64,000 nt of DNA from NCBI GenBank assembly GCA_900155415.1, contig LT700187.1:186001-250000 (forward strand), written 5' to 3'. Numbering within the stretch: the first letter of the stretch is position 1; the number at the start of each line of letters is the position of its first letter. A program made the translations under genes and the position numbers. Shown piece by piece: positions 43,120 through 51,851 of this stretch. Source of the stretch: Christensenella massiliensis. GTDB lineage: Bacteria; Bacillota; Clostridia; Christensenellales; Christensenellaceae. The notes beneath the pieces were generated by a model. The model was not told the origin of the DNA. It was given only the letters and a program-made list of their open reading frames with translations, and made no database searches.

Positions 43120-44145
43120 TCATTCGAAACAGCGCAGAATACCGGTCAAAAGGCCTTGCGCGCATTTTTCCTGATATTCCTCTGAAATAAGCAGCGCTTC
43201 TTCTTCACCGTTCGACAGGCATCCCATCTCGATATTGCACACCGGTACCGTGCTCCAGTTAAACCCGGTTTGGTCGTCCCGCGCAATGACTCCGCGGCCG
43301 CGTGCGTCCGTTGCCTCCAAATAGGCGGCAAAAATTTCCTCACCTGCGGCGCGGCTCTGTGTTTCGATCTCTTTTGTATACTCGCCGGCCGGAACGAGCA
43401 TCATTGCTCCGCGCACCGAAGCGTCGTCCACTCCGTCGCAATGAAGCCGAAGCGCAAGGTCTACACCCGCATCGTTCATGATCCGGGCACGCTCCTGATT
43501 AGAGATATCTACATCTGCCGTTTCGTGTGTCATCACTACCTCTGCTCCGTTTTCCTCAAGAAGCGCACGCAGCTTCAGCGCCACCGCAAGATTGACCTGA
43601 TATTCCGGCGTACCGGTATTCTTCCCCGCCGTTCCGGAGGTCACCTTATTTTTTGTTACCGCCGAGCCGGGCGCAGCAGCCTCTTGCTCAGAGTTTCCCT
43701 GTTTTTGGTGCCCGGGATCAAGACCGATCCTTATGCCTGCAAGCGGCAGAGCGCATTCCTTTGCGTCATCCGCATAAATGCGCGCCAGCGTCTCTTCTCC
43801 GGCAATTCCGTCTTCAGAAAGCCCGTTTTGCCGCTGAAAAAGGCGAACCGCACGTTCGGTCGCCGGGCCGAATTTCTCCGTATATTCCTCAATATCCAGA
43901 TACCCAAGCTCTCCCAGCCGCTGCTGGAGCTGCCGGACAGCCTCGTTTTGCATTCCGCTTTTCAAGACCGGCATTGGCGTCGGCGTCGGAGCAGGTGTAG
44001 GAGCAGCCGCATCCTGAGATGGTTTTGTGTTTTCCGCCGCCTCCTTTCTTTCAGGCTGGCGTACCGTTTCTTCTGTATTTTGCGCGCAGGCTGCAAGGCT
44101 CAGGCAAAACACAGCGCACAGCAATATAACAAAAAATTTTTTCAT
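43120..44145 (-). CDS. N-acetylmuramoyl-L-alanine amidase lipoprotein with PG-binding domain
   Basis: A 341-residue exported peptidoglycan hydrolase. Order: lipoprotein signal with lipobox LAAC (Cys 20), a Pro/Thr/Ala linker (about 35-60), a PG_binding_1 domain (about 62-122, RLFQRQNGLSEDGIAGEET), then an Amidase_3 zinc domain. Zinc and catalytic residues: His in GLDPGHQ, Glu in EYQVNLAVA, His in LRLHCDG and Glu in CNIEMGCLSN. The same lipoprotein-linker-PGB plan occurs in the L,D-transpeptidase at 9483, which suggests duplication of the front half with different catalytic domains. Confidence 0.9.
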   Translation of the reverse strand: MKKFFVILLCAVFCLSLAACAQNTEETVRQPERKEAAENTKPSQDAAAPTPAPTPTPMPVLKSGMQNEAVRQLQQRLGELGYLDIEEYTEKFGPATERAVRLFQRQNGLSEDGIAGEETLARIYADDAKECALPLAGIRIGLDPGHQKQGNSEQEAAAPGSAVTKNKVTSGTAGKNTGTPEYQVNLAVALKLRALLEENGAEVVMTHETADVDISNQERARIMNDAGVDLALRLHCDGVDDASVRGAMMLVPAGEYTKEIETQSRAAGEEIFAAYLEATDARGRGVIARDDQTGFNWSTVPVCNIEMGCLSNGEEEALLISEEYQEKCAQGLLTGILRCFE

Positions 44146-44250
44146 TCTTTCCTATCCTTTCTTCTACCGTCATTATAGCCGTACCGGACGCAATACACAA
44201 TCCCGCTCCGCCGTGTTATAATAAAAGCGGCACTAACAACGGAGGTATTT

Positions 44251-45006
44251 ATGAAAGCACTCATTACAGGAGCAAGCTCGGGGATCGGGCGCGATATCGC
44301 TCTTGAGCTTGCAAAACGCGGTTATGACCTTATCGTCTGCGCACGGCGAAGAGATCGGCTGTCAGCATTGAAAGAAGAGGTCAAAACAAACGTGCGCATC
44401 ATCACAGCAGATCTTTCCGTTCGCGAGGAATGTCTGCGTCTTTACAGCGAAACGCGCGGCGAGGATATCGATGTCCTCGTCAATAACGCCGGATACGGTG
44501 TTTTCGGCGCATTTAACGAAACAGACCTTACGCGCGAACTCAATATGCTCGACGTCAACATCGTTTCCGTACATATCCTGACCAAGCTGTTTCTGAAAGA
44601 TTTTATTCGGAAAGACCGGGGATATATCCTTAATGTCGCTTCTTCAGCCGGTTTTATGCCCGGCCCCCTGTTCGCAGCCTATTATGCCTCCAAAGCATAC
44701 GTTCTGCGGCTCACGCAGGGTATCCGCGAAGAATTGAAAAAAACAGGCTGCGGCGTATCCGTCAGCGCGTTATGTCCCGGCCCTGTCGACACGGAATTCA
44801 ACGATACGGCCGGCGTCCGGTTTTCCGTAGGAGGATTGTCTTCAGCTTGCGTTGCAGCCTACGCTGTCAAAAAGATGTTCGCAGGCAAAACGGTAATCGT
44901 TCCCGGCGCGCTGATGAAAGCCGCGCGTTTCTTTGCGAAGCTCCTTCCGGATAGTCTCGTTGCTAAAGCCGCTTACTCTATCCAAAGGGGAAAGCAAGGA
45001 AAATAA
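44251..45006 (+). CDS. Short-chain dehydrogenase/reductase (DltE-like)
   Basis: A 251-residue classical SDR. Cofactor motif TGASSGIG is at residues 7-14, NNAG near 88 and the catalytic YYASK near 154. Arg residues after the second strand (CARRRDR) favour NADP(H). A TATAAT-like element lies 29 bases before the ATG and GGAGG gives the ribosome site. It is followed by a second SDR in the same direction. The substrate is unknown. Confidence 0.85.
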   Translation: MKALITGASSGIGRDIALELAKRGYDLIVCARRRDRLSALKEEVKTNVRIITADLSVREECLRLYSETRGEDIDVLVNNAGYGVFGAFNETDLTRELNMLDVNIVSVHILTKLFLKDFIRKDRGYILNVASSAGFMPGPLFAAYYASKAYVLRLTQGIREELKKTGCGVSVSALCPGPVDTEFNDTAGVRFSVGGLSSACVAAYAVKKMFAGKTVIVPGALMKAARFFAKLLPDSLVAKAAYSIQRGKQGK

Positions 45007-45063
45007 CGTTTGTTTTTTCTTCTTCCGTTTATGAATAAAGCAAGCCTAAGGGAGGAACAAAAC

Positions 45064-45825
45064 GTGAAGATCGGTATCGTAACGGGCGCTTCGTCCGGGA
45101 TGGGAAAAGAATTTGCAGTGCAGCTTGCGGCCTCTGAAAGGCTCGACGAGATATGGGTGGTCGCCCGCCGGGCAGACCGCCTCGAGGAGCTGGCTCAGGA
45201 GCTGAAAACACCCCTGCGTATTTTCGCGCTCGATCTTACGCACTCCGAAAGTATCGATACGCTCAAACAGGCTTTTTCAGAGAGCGCTCCCTCCGTCCAT
45301 TGGCTTATAAACGCCTCCGGCTTCGCCAAATTCGGCGATTTCAGCACCGTCAGCGAAACGGATTCTCTTGCGATGATCGACCTTGACGTGCGCGCGCTCG
45401 TCTGGATAACGCTCGCCGCCATTCCCTATATGGAGCCCGGCGGACACATTTTGGAGGTCGCGTCTACTGCGGCGTTTCAGCCGCTTCCGGATATGAATAT
45501 CTACGCTGCCGCAAAGGCCTTTGTTTTGAGTTATTCCCGCGCACTCAACCGCGAACTCGGGAAGCGCGGCGTGACTGTGACCGCCGTATGTCCCGGCTGG
45601 ACAAAAACAGAGTTTTTTGATGTCGCACGGCAAAATGCGGATGCAGGTGCGGTCAAAAATTTTTTCTTCCCCTCACAGCCGGAAAACGTCGTCAGGCGCG
45701 CTATCCGCGATGCGAAAAGGGGACGCGATGTTTCTGTCTACGGTATTTTCAATAAGCTCCATCTTTTTTTCGCAAAGCTGCTTCCGGCCAGTTCAGTCAT
45801 GACGCTGTGGGACGCCATGAAATAG
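45064..45825 (+). CDS. Short-chain dehydrogenase/reductase
   Basis: A 253-residue SDR with TGASSGMG (residues 7-14) and catalytic YAAAK (about 150). VARRADR after strand 2 favours NADP(H). It is a diverged paralogue of the preceding SDR. The GTG at 45064 follows GGGAGGA by 7 bases and places the first strand correctly; an ATT-led frame upstream adds 18 unrelated residues. It converges on the LuxR-type gene with a 9-base gap and no obvious terminator. Confidence 0.83.
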   Translation: MKIGIVTGASSGMGKEFAVQLAASERLDEIWVVARRADRLEELAQELKTPLRIFALDLTHSESIDTLKQAFSESAPSVHWLINASGFAKFGDFSTVSETDSLAMIDLDVRALVWITLAAIPYMEPGGHILEVASTAAFQPLPDMNIYAAAKAFVLSYSRALNRELGKRGVTVTAVCPGWTKTEFFDVARQNADAGAVKNFFFPSQPENVVRRAIRDAKRGRDVSVYGIFNKLHLFFAKLLPASSVMTLWDAMK

Positions 45826-45834
45826 GCCGCCTTT

Positions 45835-48309
45835 TTATTCCTGTCCTGCGAGCCGCTCGGACGTCTCGCTCCGCTCGCGGAACCGTTTGATCGCGCACAT
45901 GCGGTTCGTCGCGTCCAGCTTTTGGTAAATATTTTGGATATGCCGCTTTACTGTATTGGGTGAAATGCACAACTGGTCTGCGATCTCTTTCTGACTTTTG
46001 CCTGCTTCCAGCAGCAATATCACCTCGATCTCCCGGGCAGAGAGCCCCGTCGCATTTTCGATGCGGTTCCCGCTTCCCTTTTCACAAAGCTCAAGCAGCC
46101 TTCCTGCGAACGGCTTATCCATATCGAGCAGTCCGCTTTTCAGCATGGGCAGAAGCCATTCTGCATTTTCTGCAAATGGCATGACGATACTGTCCTGCCG
46201 TGCAATATCGATCGCCTTCTGCAGCTCCTTTATGCCCTCCATCATGCCATAAATATGATATTTCGCCACCGAGCGGTGGATGTGGTTGTGGATATATCCC
46301 AATTGATTGCAAAACGTCTCGAACCGTTTTTCGAGCGTCTCCGTCAGTACTTCGAGCTGCATATAATCGCCCGTCAGCAATACCGCCTTTCCATACACGA
46401 TATAATTGAACGCCATCCCCTGCGTTTTGGAGGTATAGGCCGTCATATCCCCGTTGCGCAGCCAGCCCGGTATTTTTTCCGCCTGCCCGAGACAGGCATA
46501 GATATATCCGGTACAATTATCTATAGTATTGGCAACGATCGGATTAAGCTCCGATTTCGTCATATCGCCAAGCTCCCGCAGGACAGCCTGAAGCTCGTCT
46601 GTGCGGTTCTTTTGTATAAGAAGCCGTGCCAATGTGAGGCGCGCGCAGATAGCGATCGAGCTTTGTTCCCATAGATTTGCCTGATAGAGCGCTTTCTTAG
46701 CGGGCAGCTCCGCCTGCTCGAGTTCACCTGTCTCAAGCGCGTATTCCGCCCTTGCCAAGCTGCGGCAGCCCATCCCGCAGCCGTCCGTTGCGTCGATATG
46801 GCTCTGGAAACCGTCTACAAGGACATCAACCGTCCTTCGGAACTCTCCCGGCGTCCGGTAATAAGCGTATGTGAAATGCGGCGTTCCATACGTCAGCACG
46901 CTCTTTCGGTTACGTATCATGGACGTTTTCCCCTCCAACAGGCGCAGCGATTTTCTGGAGCATTCGATCACTTTTTCCGCATCGTTGAATGCAACGGCCG
47001 TAGATACCATCGCACTCTCTGCCAATATTTGGTTCCGCGTATAATCCGGGTGATCATGACTGCGGAAATATTCCTCAAATTCCCGCAGCATCTCCGCTCC
47101 TTTCTCTTGGTCGTTTAAGATCACCAGCCAGATATATTTCAGCGTCGCAAGAGGATAAGCATGCTTTTGCTCCTCCGTTGCATTCCGGAATACCCGCGCG
47201 ATCAGTTTCCTATCGATCGAATTGATTTTCCGTATGTCGGTACGTTCCAGCTCTCCGAATATCTTCTCATGGTTTCCTGCCATCATCCAATATTTGAACG
47301 CCAAAACGTGGTCCTCCTGCTCAGAATACCACTCTCCCGCACGTTCGATCAGCCGCCCGGCATTCAACTTTCTCGTCTGCCGCTCTTCCCGCAAAAAATC
47401 GAGAAATATCTGATGAAATCGATACCAGCCCTCATCGTCTAATATGATAAACGCATTTTCCGCACACAGCCGGTTAAGTCTGTTTACCGCTTCCCCGTCC
47501 TCAAACAGATATACTGCCTGTTCAGCCGTCAGCCTATCGAAAAAGGAAAGCTTCAGCAAAAAATCCTGCATAGGAGCATCATATTTATCAAAAAACGACG
47601 ATTTCAGCATAGCGTGGATCGAATGATGAAATTCCGGATTGATGTTGCGCGAAAAACTGGTCACCATCAAATAGATGGCGGCGATCCATCCGCTTGCATA
47701 CGAGCGTATCTTTTGCTTCTCCGCTTCGCCGCCGCGAAACCCGATCAATTCAAAATAATTTTCCAGCTCCTCCTCCGTAAAAGAAAGCTCCCTCGCGTCT
47801 ATACTGCAGCAGAAGCCCTTGAGTTTCAGTTCCTCAATATGTATCTCCGGGACCTTCCGGCCCACAAGAACGATATGGAGCCACGGGATACGCGCTAAAA
47901 CGAGCTGCTCTAAAAACAGGTCTATCTGCGCGTTCTCGATCAGATAATAATCGTCGATCACCACGGTAAGCCCCTGTTCCGGCTTCTTGCTCCCGATCAG
48001 GTCTATTATTCTGGATATCTGCACGCTGTCGTTCGGAAAACCCAGCTCCTGAAGCGAATCTGCAAAATCCGCCGAGATCTGCCGGACTCCTTTTACCAGC
48101 AAAAACCAGAAATATTCGCTCGCCGCGATTCGTATGGACTCCGTCATGGCAAGCCAGATATACGGAATTTCCCGCGCATTCAGAAAAGTCCTGACTGCGG
48201 TCGTTTTTCCGAACCCCATAGGCGCAGTCACCACCGTAAGCGGGAACTGCCGCAGCTCATTTAATTTTTCATCCAGCCTTTTTCTTTTTAAAATTTTAAT
48301 ATGTGCCAT
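45835..48309 (-). CDS. MalT-type LuxR-family regulator (large ATP-binding activator)
   Basis: An 824-residue LAL/MalT-like regulator. N-terminal NTPase domain with Walker A APMGFGKTT (about residues 29-37) and Walker B LTVVIDDYY (about 115), a long helical TPR-like middle, and a C-terminal LuxR helix-turn-helix (LSAREIEVILLLEAGKSQKEI..., about 757-810). Such proteins are activated by ATP plus an inducer bound to the middle part. ATG at 48309 is chosen; an in-frame GTG at 48363 would add 18 basic residues. It lies among SDR and NTF2-like genes and probably controls them. Confidence 0.87.
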   Translation of the reverse strand: MAHIKILKRKRLDEKLNELRQFPLTVVTAPMGFGKTTAVRTFLNAREIPYIWLAMTESIRIAASEYFWFLLVKGVRQISADFADSLQELGFPNDSVQISRIIDLIGSKKPEQGLTVVIDDYYLIENAQIDLFLEQLVLARIPWLHIVLVGRKVPEIHIEELKLKGFCCSIDARELSFTEEELENYFELIGFRGGEAEKQKIRSYASGWIAAIYLMVTSFSRNINPEFHHSIHAMLKSSFFDKYDAPMQDFLLKLSFFDRLTAEQAVYLFEDGEAVNRLNRLCAENAFIILDDEGWYRFHQIFLDFLREERQTRKLNAGRLIERAGEWYSEQEDHVLAFKYWMMAGNHEKIFGELERTDIRKINSIDRKLIARVFRNATEEQKHAYPLATLKYIWLVILNDQEKGAEMLREFEEYFRSHDHPDYTRNQILAESAMVSTAVAFNDAEKVIECSRKSLRLLEGKTSMIRNRKSVLTYGTPHFTYAYYRTPGEFRRTVDVLVDGFQSHIDATDGCGMGCRSLARAEYALETGELEQAELPAKKALYQANLWEQSSIAICARLTLARLLIQKNRTDELQAVLRELGDMTKSELNPIVANTIDNCTGYIYACLGQAEKIPGWLRNGDMTAYTSKTQGMAFNYIVYGKAVLLTGDYMQLEVLTETLEKRFETFCNQLGYIHNHIHRSVAKYHIYGMMEGIKELQKAIDIARQDSIVMPFAENAEWLLPMLKSGLLDMDKPFAGRLLELCEKGSGNRIENATGLSAREIEVILLLEAGKSQKEIADQLCISPNTVKRHIQNIYQKLDATNRMCAIKRFRERSETSERLAGQE

Positions 48310-48537
48310 AGGACCGACCCGTCTTACCTCATGACGTATTTTTTTTATTGTACCATAGATCACGTTCTTCCGTCATGACCGTTTCCTGTTCCATCACACA
48401 AAAATACCACTTCTTTTTTCTGTTCCTCCCGAAAATATTCTTTTTAGGTGATGCCCGGCCTTTCCTGTATATGATACAATTTGTAACAATGATAAGGTTC
48501 ATTATCTATCCAACATTCAGCAGAAAGGGTGAAATTC

Positions 48538-49098
48538 ATGAAAGAGATCATAAACGGCGCCATGTGCAAAATGCCTGACGCTCCCTGCAATACTCTCGAA
48601 GAGAAGATCCAGCGATTGCTGGATATCGAAGAGATCAAAACGATTCCGTTTCATTACGCCAATTATTGCGATAAGCTCGACGCGGAGAGCATCTCGTCCA
48701 TCTTCACGGAGGACGGCGTCTACTGGAGCGCAGCTCTGGGGCCGATCAAGGGCCGCAAAGCTATTTCCGATTACTTCGGCGCAGCTTACCAGCACGAAAA
48801 ATCCGCAACACACCTGATGGGCAACCAGCAGGTATGGTTCGAGACAAACGACAAAGCAGTCCTGCATACCTATTTCCATTCATGGAGCACGTTCAAGGAC
48901 TATCCCGTAACGGGGGACCGGTACACCTACGGCAGATATGAGATCAAGGCCGTCCGTGACGCCGACGGAGAGTGGCGCGCGACGGATATGCATATCGTAT
49001 GCGCGGGTCAGACCGGAACAGGCGGAGCATGGGGCGAGCATTTCGACCGTCCGTGGCCGCCGGAGCCAAAATTCGGCTGTCCGGAAGAAAAGAAATAA
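48538..49098 (+). CDS. NTF2-like (SnoaL/scytalone dehydratase-fold) protein
   Basis: A 186-residue protein of the NTF2-like superfamily, a cone-shaped fold used by dehydratases, isomerases and binding proteins. Tyr/Asp in HYANYCDKLD (about residues 38-46) and His in SATHLMGNQQ (about 90) occupy positions used in catalysis by scytalone dehydratase and the bile-acid dehydratase BaiE. The similarity to BaiE is at fold level only. ATG at 48540-48538 has AAAGGG 8 bases upstream. It lies between the LuxR-type gene and an SDR gene, consistent with a small catabolic cluster. Confidence 0.72.
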   Translation: MKEIINGAMCKMPDAPCNTLEEKIQRLLDIEEIKTIPFHYANYCDKLDAESISSIFTEDGVYWSAALGPIKGRKAISDYFGAAYQHEKSATHLMGNQQVWFETNDKAVLHTYFHSWSTFKDYPVTGDRYTYGRYEIKAVRDADGEWRATDMHIVCAGQTGTGGAWGEHFDRPWPPEPKFGCPEEKK

Positions 49099-49109
49099 GC
49101 TGTCAATGC

Positions 49110-49149
49110 AAAAAAGAGGCCGTATGCAAAACATTCGGCCTCTTTTTTC
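49110..49149. terminator. Terminator after the NTF2-like gene
   Basis: Stem AAAAAAGAGGCCG / CGGCCTCTTTTTT with a 13-base loop, 12 bases after the stop. Symmetric A/T runs make it able to end the convergent SDR transcript as well. Confidence 0.85.
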
Positions 49150-49208
49150 CTCTTACGTCACCCTTTCTGCCAGAAGAAACAGAAAAGGGAGCGCCGCTCC
49201 CTCCCGTC

Positions 49209-50051
49209 TTATAAAATAGGATCTGCCGGAAGAAGCGGCGTTGCGTAATCCTCACTGCCCTTTTGTCCAAAGTCGACGGCAAGATCTATCCCGCTGATAT
49301 AGCTCGCCATATTGCTGTTCATGAATACGATCGGCATCGCCATCTCCTCCGGCTGCGCAAAACGCAGCTTACTCTTTCCTTTCATCTGGTCGTGCGACAT
49401 AACGCTTTCCCATTCGGCAGTCAGCTGTGTCTGCGTAGCACCCGGGCAGATGATGTTAATGCGTATTCCCTGCAGCGCAAGCCGCTGCGTCATATATTTT
49501 ACATAAAAATTCATCATACGCTTAGAGAAATAATAACCTTTTAGTCCCGCCATATCCCCATAACCTTTTTGCTCCGCTTTTGCCGCCGCTTCATCAAGAC
49601 AGGCTACCGAGGCTTCCCAATCTGCCGCTTCTACGATTGCACGGTATTCTTCAATGGTCGTCCGCCAGCCTTTTCCGCCCCGCGAACCCATGAACGCGAT
49701 CGCTCCGCCCTTTTTCATACGTGGAAGTACATATTGCTCCGTCATATATTTATGTCCGATAAAATTGATCATACAGGTCGTTTTAAAATCTGTTTTCACA
49801 CCGGATACGCCTGCAATTCCAAAAAAGCAGTCGATCACATCCGGGATCTGCGCAAATGCCTGATCGATCGATTCTCTATCCGCTATATTCGTTTGGATAG
49901 ACCGCTCGACCGGCAGCGTAATCTCCGCGACATCCATCGCATAGACCTTTGCCCCAAGCTCAAGCAGCATTTCACAGGCCGCTCTTCCCATTCCGGACGC
50001 TGCGCCCGTCACTACACATATTTTTCCTGCATATCCAAAATAATCTTTCAT
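49209..50051 (-). CDS. Short-chain dehydrogenase related to 3-alpha-hydroxysteroid dehydrogenases
   Basis: A 280-residue SDR with TGAASGMG (about residues 12-19), an Asp after strand 2 (YAMDVAE) that favours NAD(H), catalytic YYFSK (about 175-179), and ICPGATQTQL after it. The shortened middle, the insert around 125-165 and the FFGIAGVSG segment recall the 3-alpha-HSD subclass rather than BaiA. Steroid, bile acid or terpenoid alcohols are candidate substrates; none is proven. ATG at 50051 follows GAGGAG by 7 bases. Confidence 0.78.
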   Translation of the reverse strand: MKDYFGYAGKICVVTGAASGMGRAACEMLLELGAKVYAMDVAEITLPVERSIQTNIADRESIDQAFAQIPDVIDCFFGIAGVSGVKTDFKTTCMINFIGHKYMTEQYVLPRMKKGGAIAFMGSRGGKGWRTTIEEYRAIVEAADWEASVACLDEAAAKAEQKGYGDMAGLKGYYFSKRMMNFYVKYMTQRLALQGIRINIICPGATQTQLTAEWESVMSHDQMKGKSKLRFAQPEEMAMPIVFMNSNMASYISGIDLAVDFGQKGSEDYATPLLPADPIL

Positions 50052-50297
50052 GCCGATTCTCCTCGTCTTCATTCTTTATAGCATCATTATAATCAATCGG
50101 CTGCAAAATTGAATCACACAAAATTACCATTCACGTTCTTTCGTTTACAATCAAAATGATCCTGCGGCGCTTTTCACTGTACATCCTGCTATAATATCGC
50201 GCACCGCATTCATGACCTGCCCGGCCGCTCGTTGAAGAGCTTATCGCCGCTGCAGATCATATCTCTGATTTTTAAAACATCCCGCATACGGTTCTCC

Positions 50298-50360
50298 TCA
50301 TGTTCCTGCGTCCGCTTCACATACCCGTTGCAGCATTTTCACTCCCGCTTTCGCTTCCAC
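50298..50360 (-). pseudogene. Remnant of an integrase N-terminus
   Basis: GTG at 50360 opens VEAKAGVK, similar to the MEAKMVLK start of the integrase at 58808, and the upstream hairpin and ribosome site are also alike. The frame stops after 20 codons. The region 50052-50297 shows no other gene. I read it as the last trace of an older element at the same site. Confidence 0.45.
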
Positions 50361-50535
50361 AACAAAAAACCTCCTAATATTCTGCCTTGATACAAAACAT
50401 TAAGAGGTTCTGACCGTACGTCATGACTCAAATGCCGCAAAATGTATACCGAACATCGCTAACTGCCGCGTATATCTCGTCATTCACACCGTACTATATA
50501 GAATAACACAGTTCAAAAAACGCTTTGCAACCGCC
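50358..50535. repeat. Left copy of a ~180-base imperfect direct repeat
   Basis: This stretch resembles 58806-58985 in order and in detail: an AAAAAACCTCCT ribosome-site block, ATTAAGA.GGTT making a stem with it, then a GTATRCCGAACRTCGC block. The right copy is the leader of the intact integrase gene. Many substitutions separate the two, so they are not a recent duplication. Confidence 0.6.
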
Positions 50536-50590
50536 TTTTTATTCTTCGTCCGGCAAGTCCGCGTTGTGGTAAACGTTCTGCACGTCGTTG
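50536..50590. repeat. attL: duplicated 3' end of yebC
   Basis: 55 bases match 58986-59040 (yebC 3' end) with four mismatches; exact blocks of 17 (50549-50565) and 22 bases (50567-50588). On the minus strand it still encodes [16 protein letters not shown] and a stop, and the substitutions inside that segment are synonymous. It marks the left end of an 8.45-kb insertion. Confidence 0.85.
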
Positions 50591-50850
50591 GGAACCTGTT
50601 CTAACAGATGTATACGATGGTAGACTCGGCGGTCGTTGGGTGCTTCATCAGCGAACATGTACTTTCCACTGTCGGTGCGTCTTATTATTCCCTAACCAAT
50701 ATTTTTATCTGCGTCGCGCTTGGCGGCGGGATTGGCGTATCGGTTATCGTCAGCCGCTATTTTGGAGCAAAAAATTTTGTCCTCTGCTCTGCATCAAGAA
50801 CCGTTGTTGTCTGGAATTTTAATATCAGGTATGCCCTTATTCAATTATAG
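50590..50850 (+). pseudogene. MATE efflux pump remnant
   Basis: Frame-aligned sequence reads GNLF-stop-QMYTMVDSAVVG, then ALGGGIGVSVIVSRYFGAK, which is the N-terminal quarter of a MATE-family transporter. A TAA replaces a Gln codon at 50602-50604 and the reading frame leaves the family after about residue 60. No start codon or ribosome site lies upstream, because the attL copy abuts it. It is a dead fragment, GC-richer than the rest of the element. Confidence 0.72.
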
Positions 50851-51125
50851 ATGCTATTTTATCATCTGGATATTATTATATCAACTCCTCAAGCGTATTG
50901 TAAAGGTCTGGGTTATGACATACAACACAAAATTTTATGTAAAGGAATATATCTGCTAAACCTCTTTTTCCATACAATAAATCAGCAGGAAATGTTTATT
51001 GCGCCCCGCCGCTTCATCTTATTGCCTATTATTGTTTATATGCCTATCGCATGGTAAAATATAAAGGCAGGGATACATAAGCGGGCGGTTAGCCACACTT
51101 CCCTATTTAGGGCTAGAGAGTGGTG

Positions 51126-51203
51126 ATGCCAATGGAATATTTGGTGATATTAACGGTCATATTGATTGTTGTATACAAAATCGTTTCAGAAGCAAAAAAA
51201 TAA
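51126..51203 (+). CDS. 25-residue hydrophobic peptide, putative type I (holin-like) toxin
   Basis: ATG at 51126 (or 51132) opens a 25-codon peptide: MPMEYLVI start, one membrane segment of Ile/Val/Leu/Thr, and a charged SEAKK end. GAGAGTGGTG gives a ribosome site. It resembles the Hol_Tox group of membrane-acting toxins in size, charge and flanking repeats. A terminator-like stem (51198-51230) overlaps its stop. An antisense RNA antidote would be expected, but no promoter for it was identified. It is too short for ordinary gene calling. Confidence 0.55.
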   Translation: MPMEYLVILTVILIVVYKIVSEAKK

Positions 51204-51230
51204 CCGCCCCGTCCAAAGTAGCGGTTATTT
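51198..51230 (+). terminator. Terminator of the small toxin-like gene
   Basis: AAATAACCGC / GCGGTTATTT stem with a 13-base loop; the left arm contains the stop codon and TTTTGT follows the right arm. Confidence 0.6.
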
Positions 51231-51325
51231 TGTAACAACTATGTAGGGCTAACCGCTTTGCGGTTGTATCCCTGCTTTTATTATAAACCATTTTTGCCAA
51301 GAGTCAAATAAATTTGCTTGTCTAT

Positions 51326-51820
51326 TTAAAAATTATCACAACGACTTCCAGAGATATATTTTTCGATTATCTCTCTTGCAGTTTGAATAGTCGCTATTAC
51401 CGATTTCCCCGCTAACATCGATTGATAGGCCTTTCGTTGGTTTTCAAATTTGATATTAGATTTAACGTCAGCCTCTTTCCATTCGATATAAGAGTTGCTA
51501 CCAAACCGAAAAGGAAAAGAAAAGGGAAAAGTTGAACTGCTAACCCTCTTGTGAATACTAATATATTCTTTGTTATGCTTCAATTCATTGCAAATAAACC
51601 TAAAAGCCTGCATAATCTTTTTTTCTTCTTCAAGCATGTTATTATTGTCTGGCGCTATTCTGCCCCATAAATCCATCATCGAGTGTATTAAAATTCCTAA
51701 TTTATGATGTACTTCTTTTGAAAGCGAAACACCATTTGAATTACTACAACTTCTATTGATAGTGTCTATTGCTTCTTGGTAACTTATTTCAAAGCTATAC
51801 AAAAAATCTTGCTTGCTCAT
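51326..51820 (-). CDS. Hypothetical protein of the element
   Basis: A 164-residue soluble protein, not recognised. It is helical and Lys-rich with RFICNELKHNKEY near residues 73-85. A NxxKH helix of this sort occurs in some HEPN-domain RNases and immunity proteins, but the fit is weak. GAAAGG lies 6 bases before the ATG. It ends 32 bases after the resolvase gene begins downstream on the same strand, so the two may be co-transcribed. Confidence 0.6.
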   Translation of the reverse strand: MSKQDFLYSFEISYQEAIDTINRSCSNSNGVSLSKEVHHKLGILIHSMMDLWGRIAPDNNNMLEEEKKIMQAFRFICNELKHNKEYISIHKRVSSSTFPFSFPFRFGSNSYIEWKEADVKSNIKFENQRKAYQSMLAGKSVIATIQTAREIIEKYISGSRCDNF

Positions 51821-51851
51821 AATTTGCCTTTCATACTTGTATCATATACCA

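Larger units (their letters stand above)
51061..51281. repeat. ~30-base inverted repeat enclosing a small toxin-like gene
   Basis: Left arm 51061-51094 (AGGCAGGGATACA...GCGGTTAGCC) pairs with right arm 51247-51281 (GGCTAACCGC...TGTATCCCTGC). Inner pairings CCACACTTCCC/GGG...AGTGG lie before the start codon. The plan, with AATAACCGC terminator stem inside, fits the holin-like type I toxin loci common in Firmicutes, where transcript ends pair to block translation. Confidence 0.65.

Noticed and set aside
48538-49098. Bile acid 7-alpha-dehydratase (baiE)
   Set aside because: Only the fold and rough active-site positions agree; no other bai genes (baiB, baiCD, baiF) are present.
50608-50850. An 80-codon intact small protein
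   Set aside because: It is the N-terminal fragment of a MATE pump with an in-frame stop just before it and an off-family tail, so it is treated as a pseudogene.
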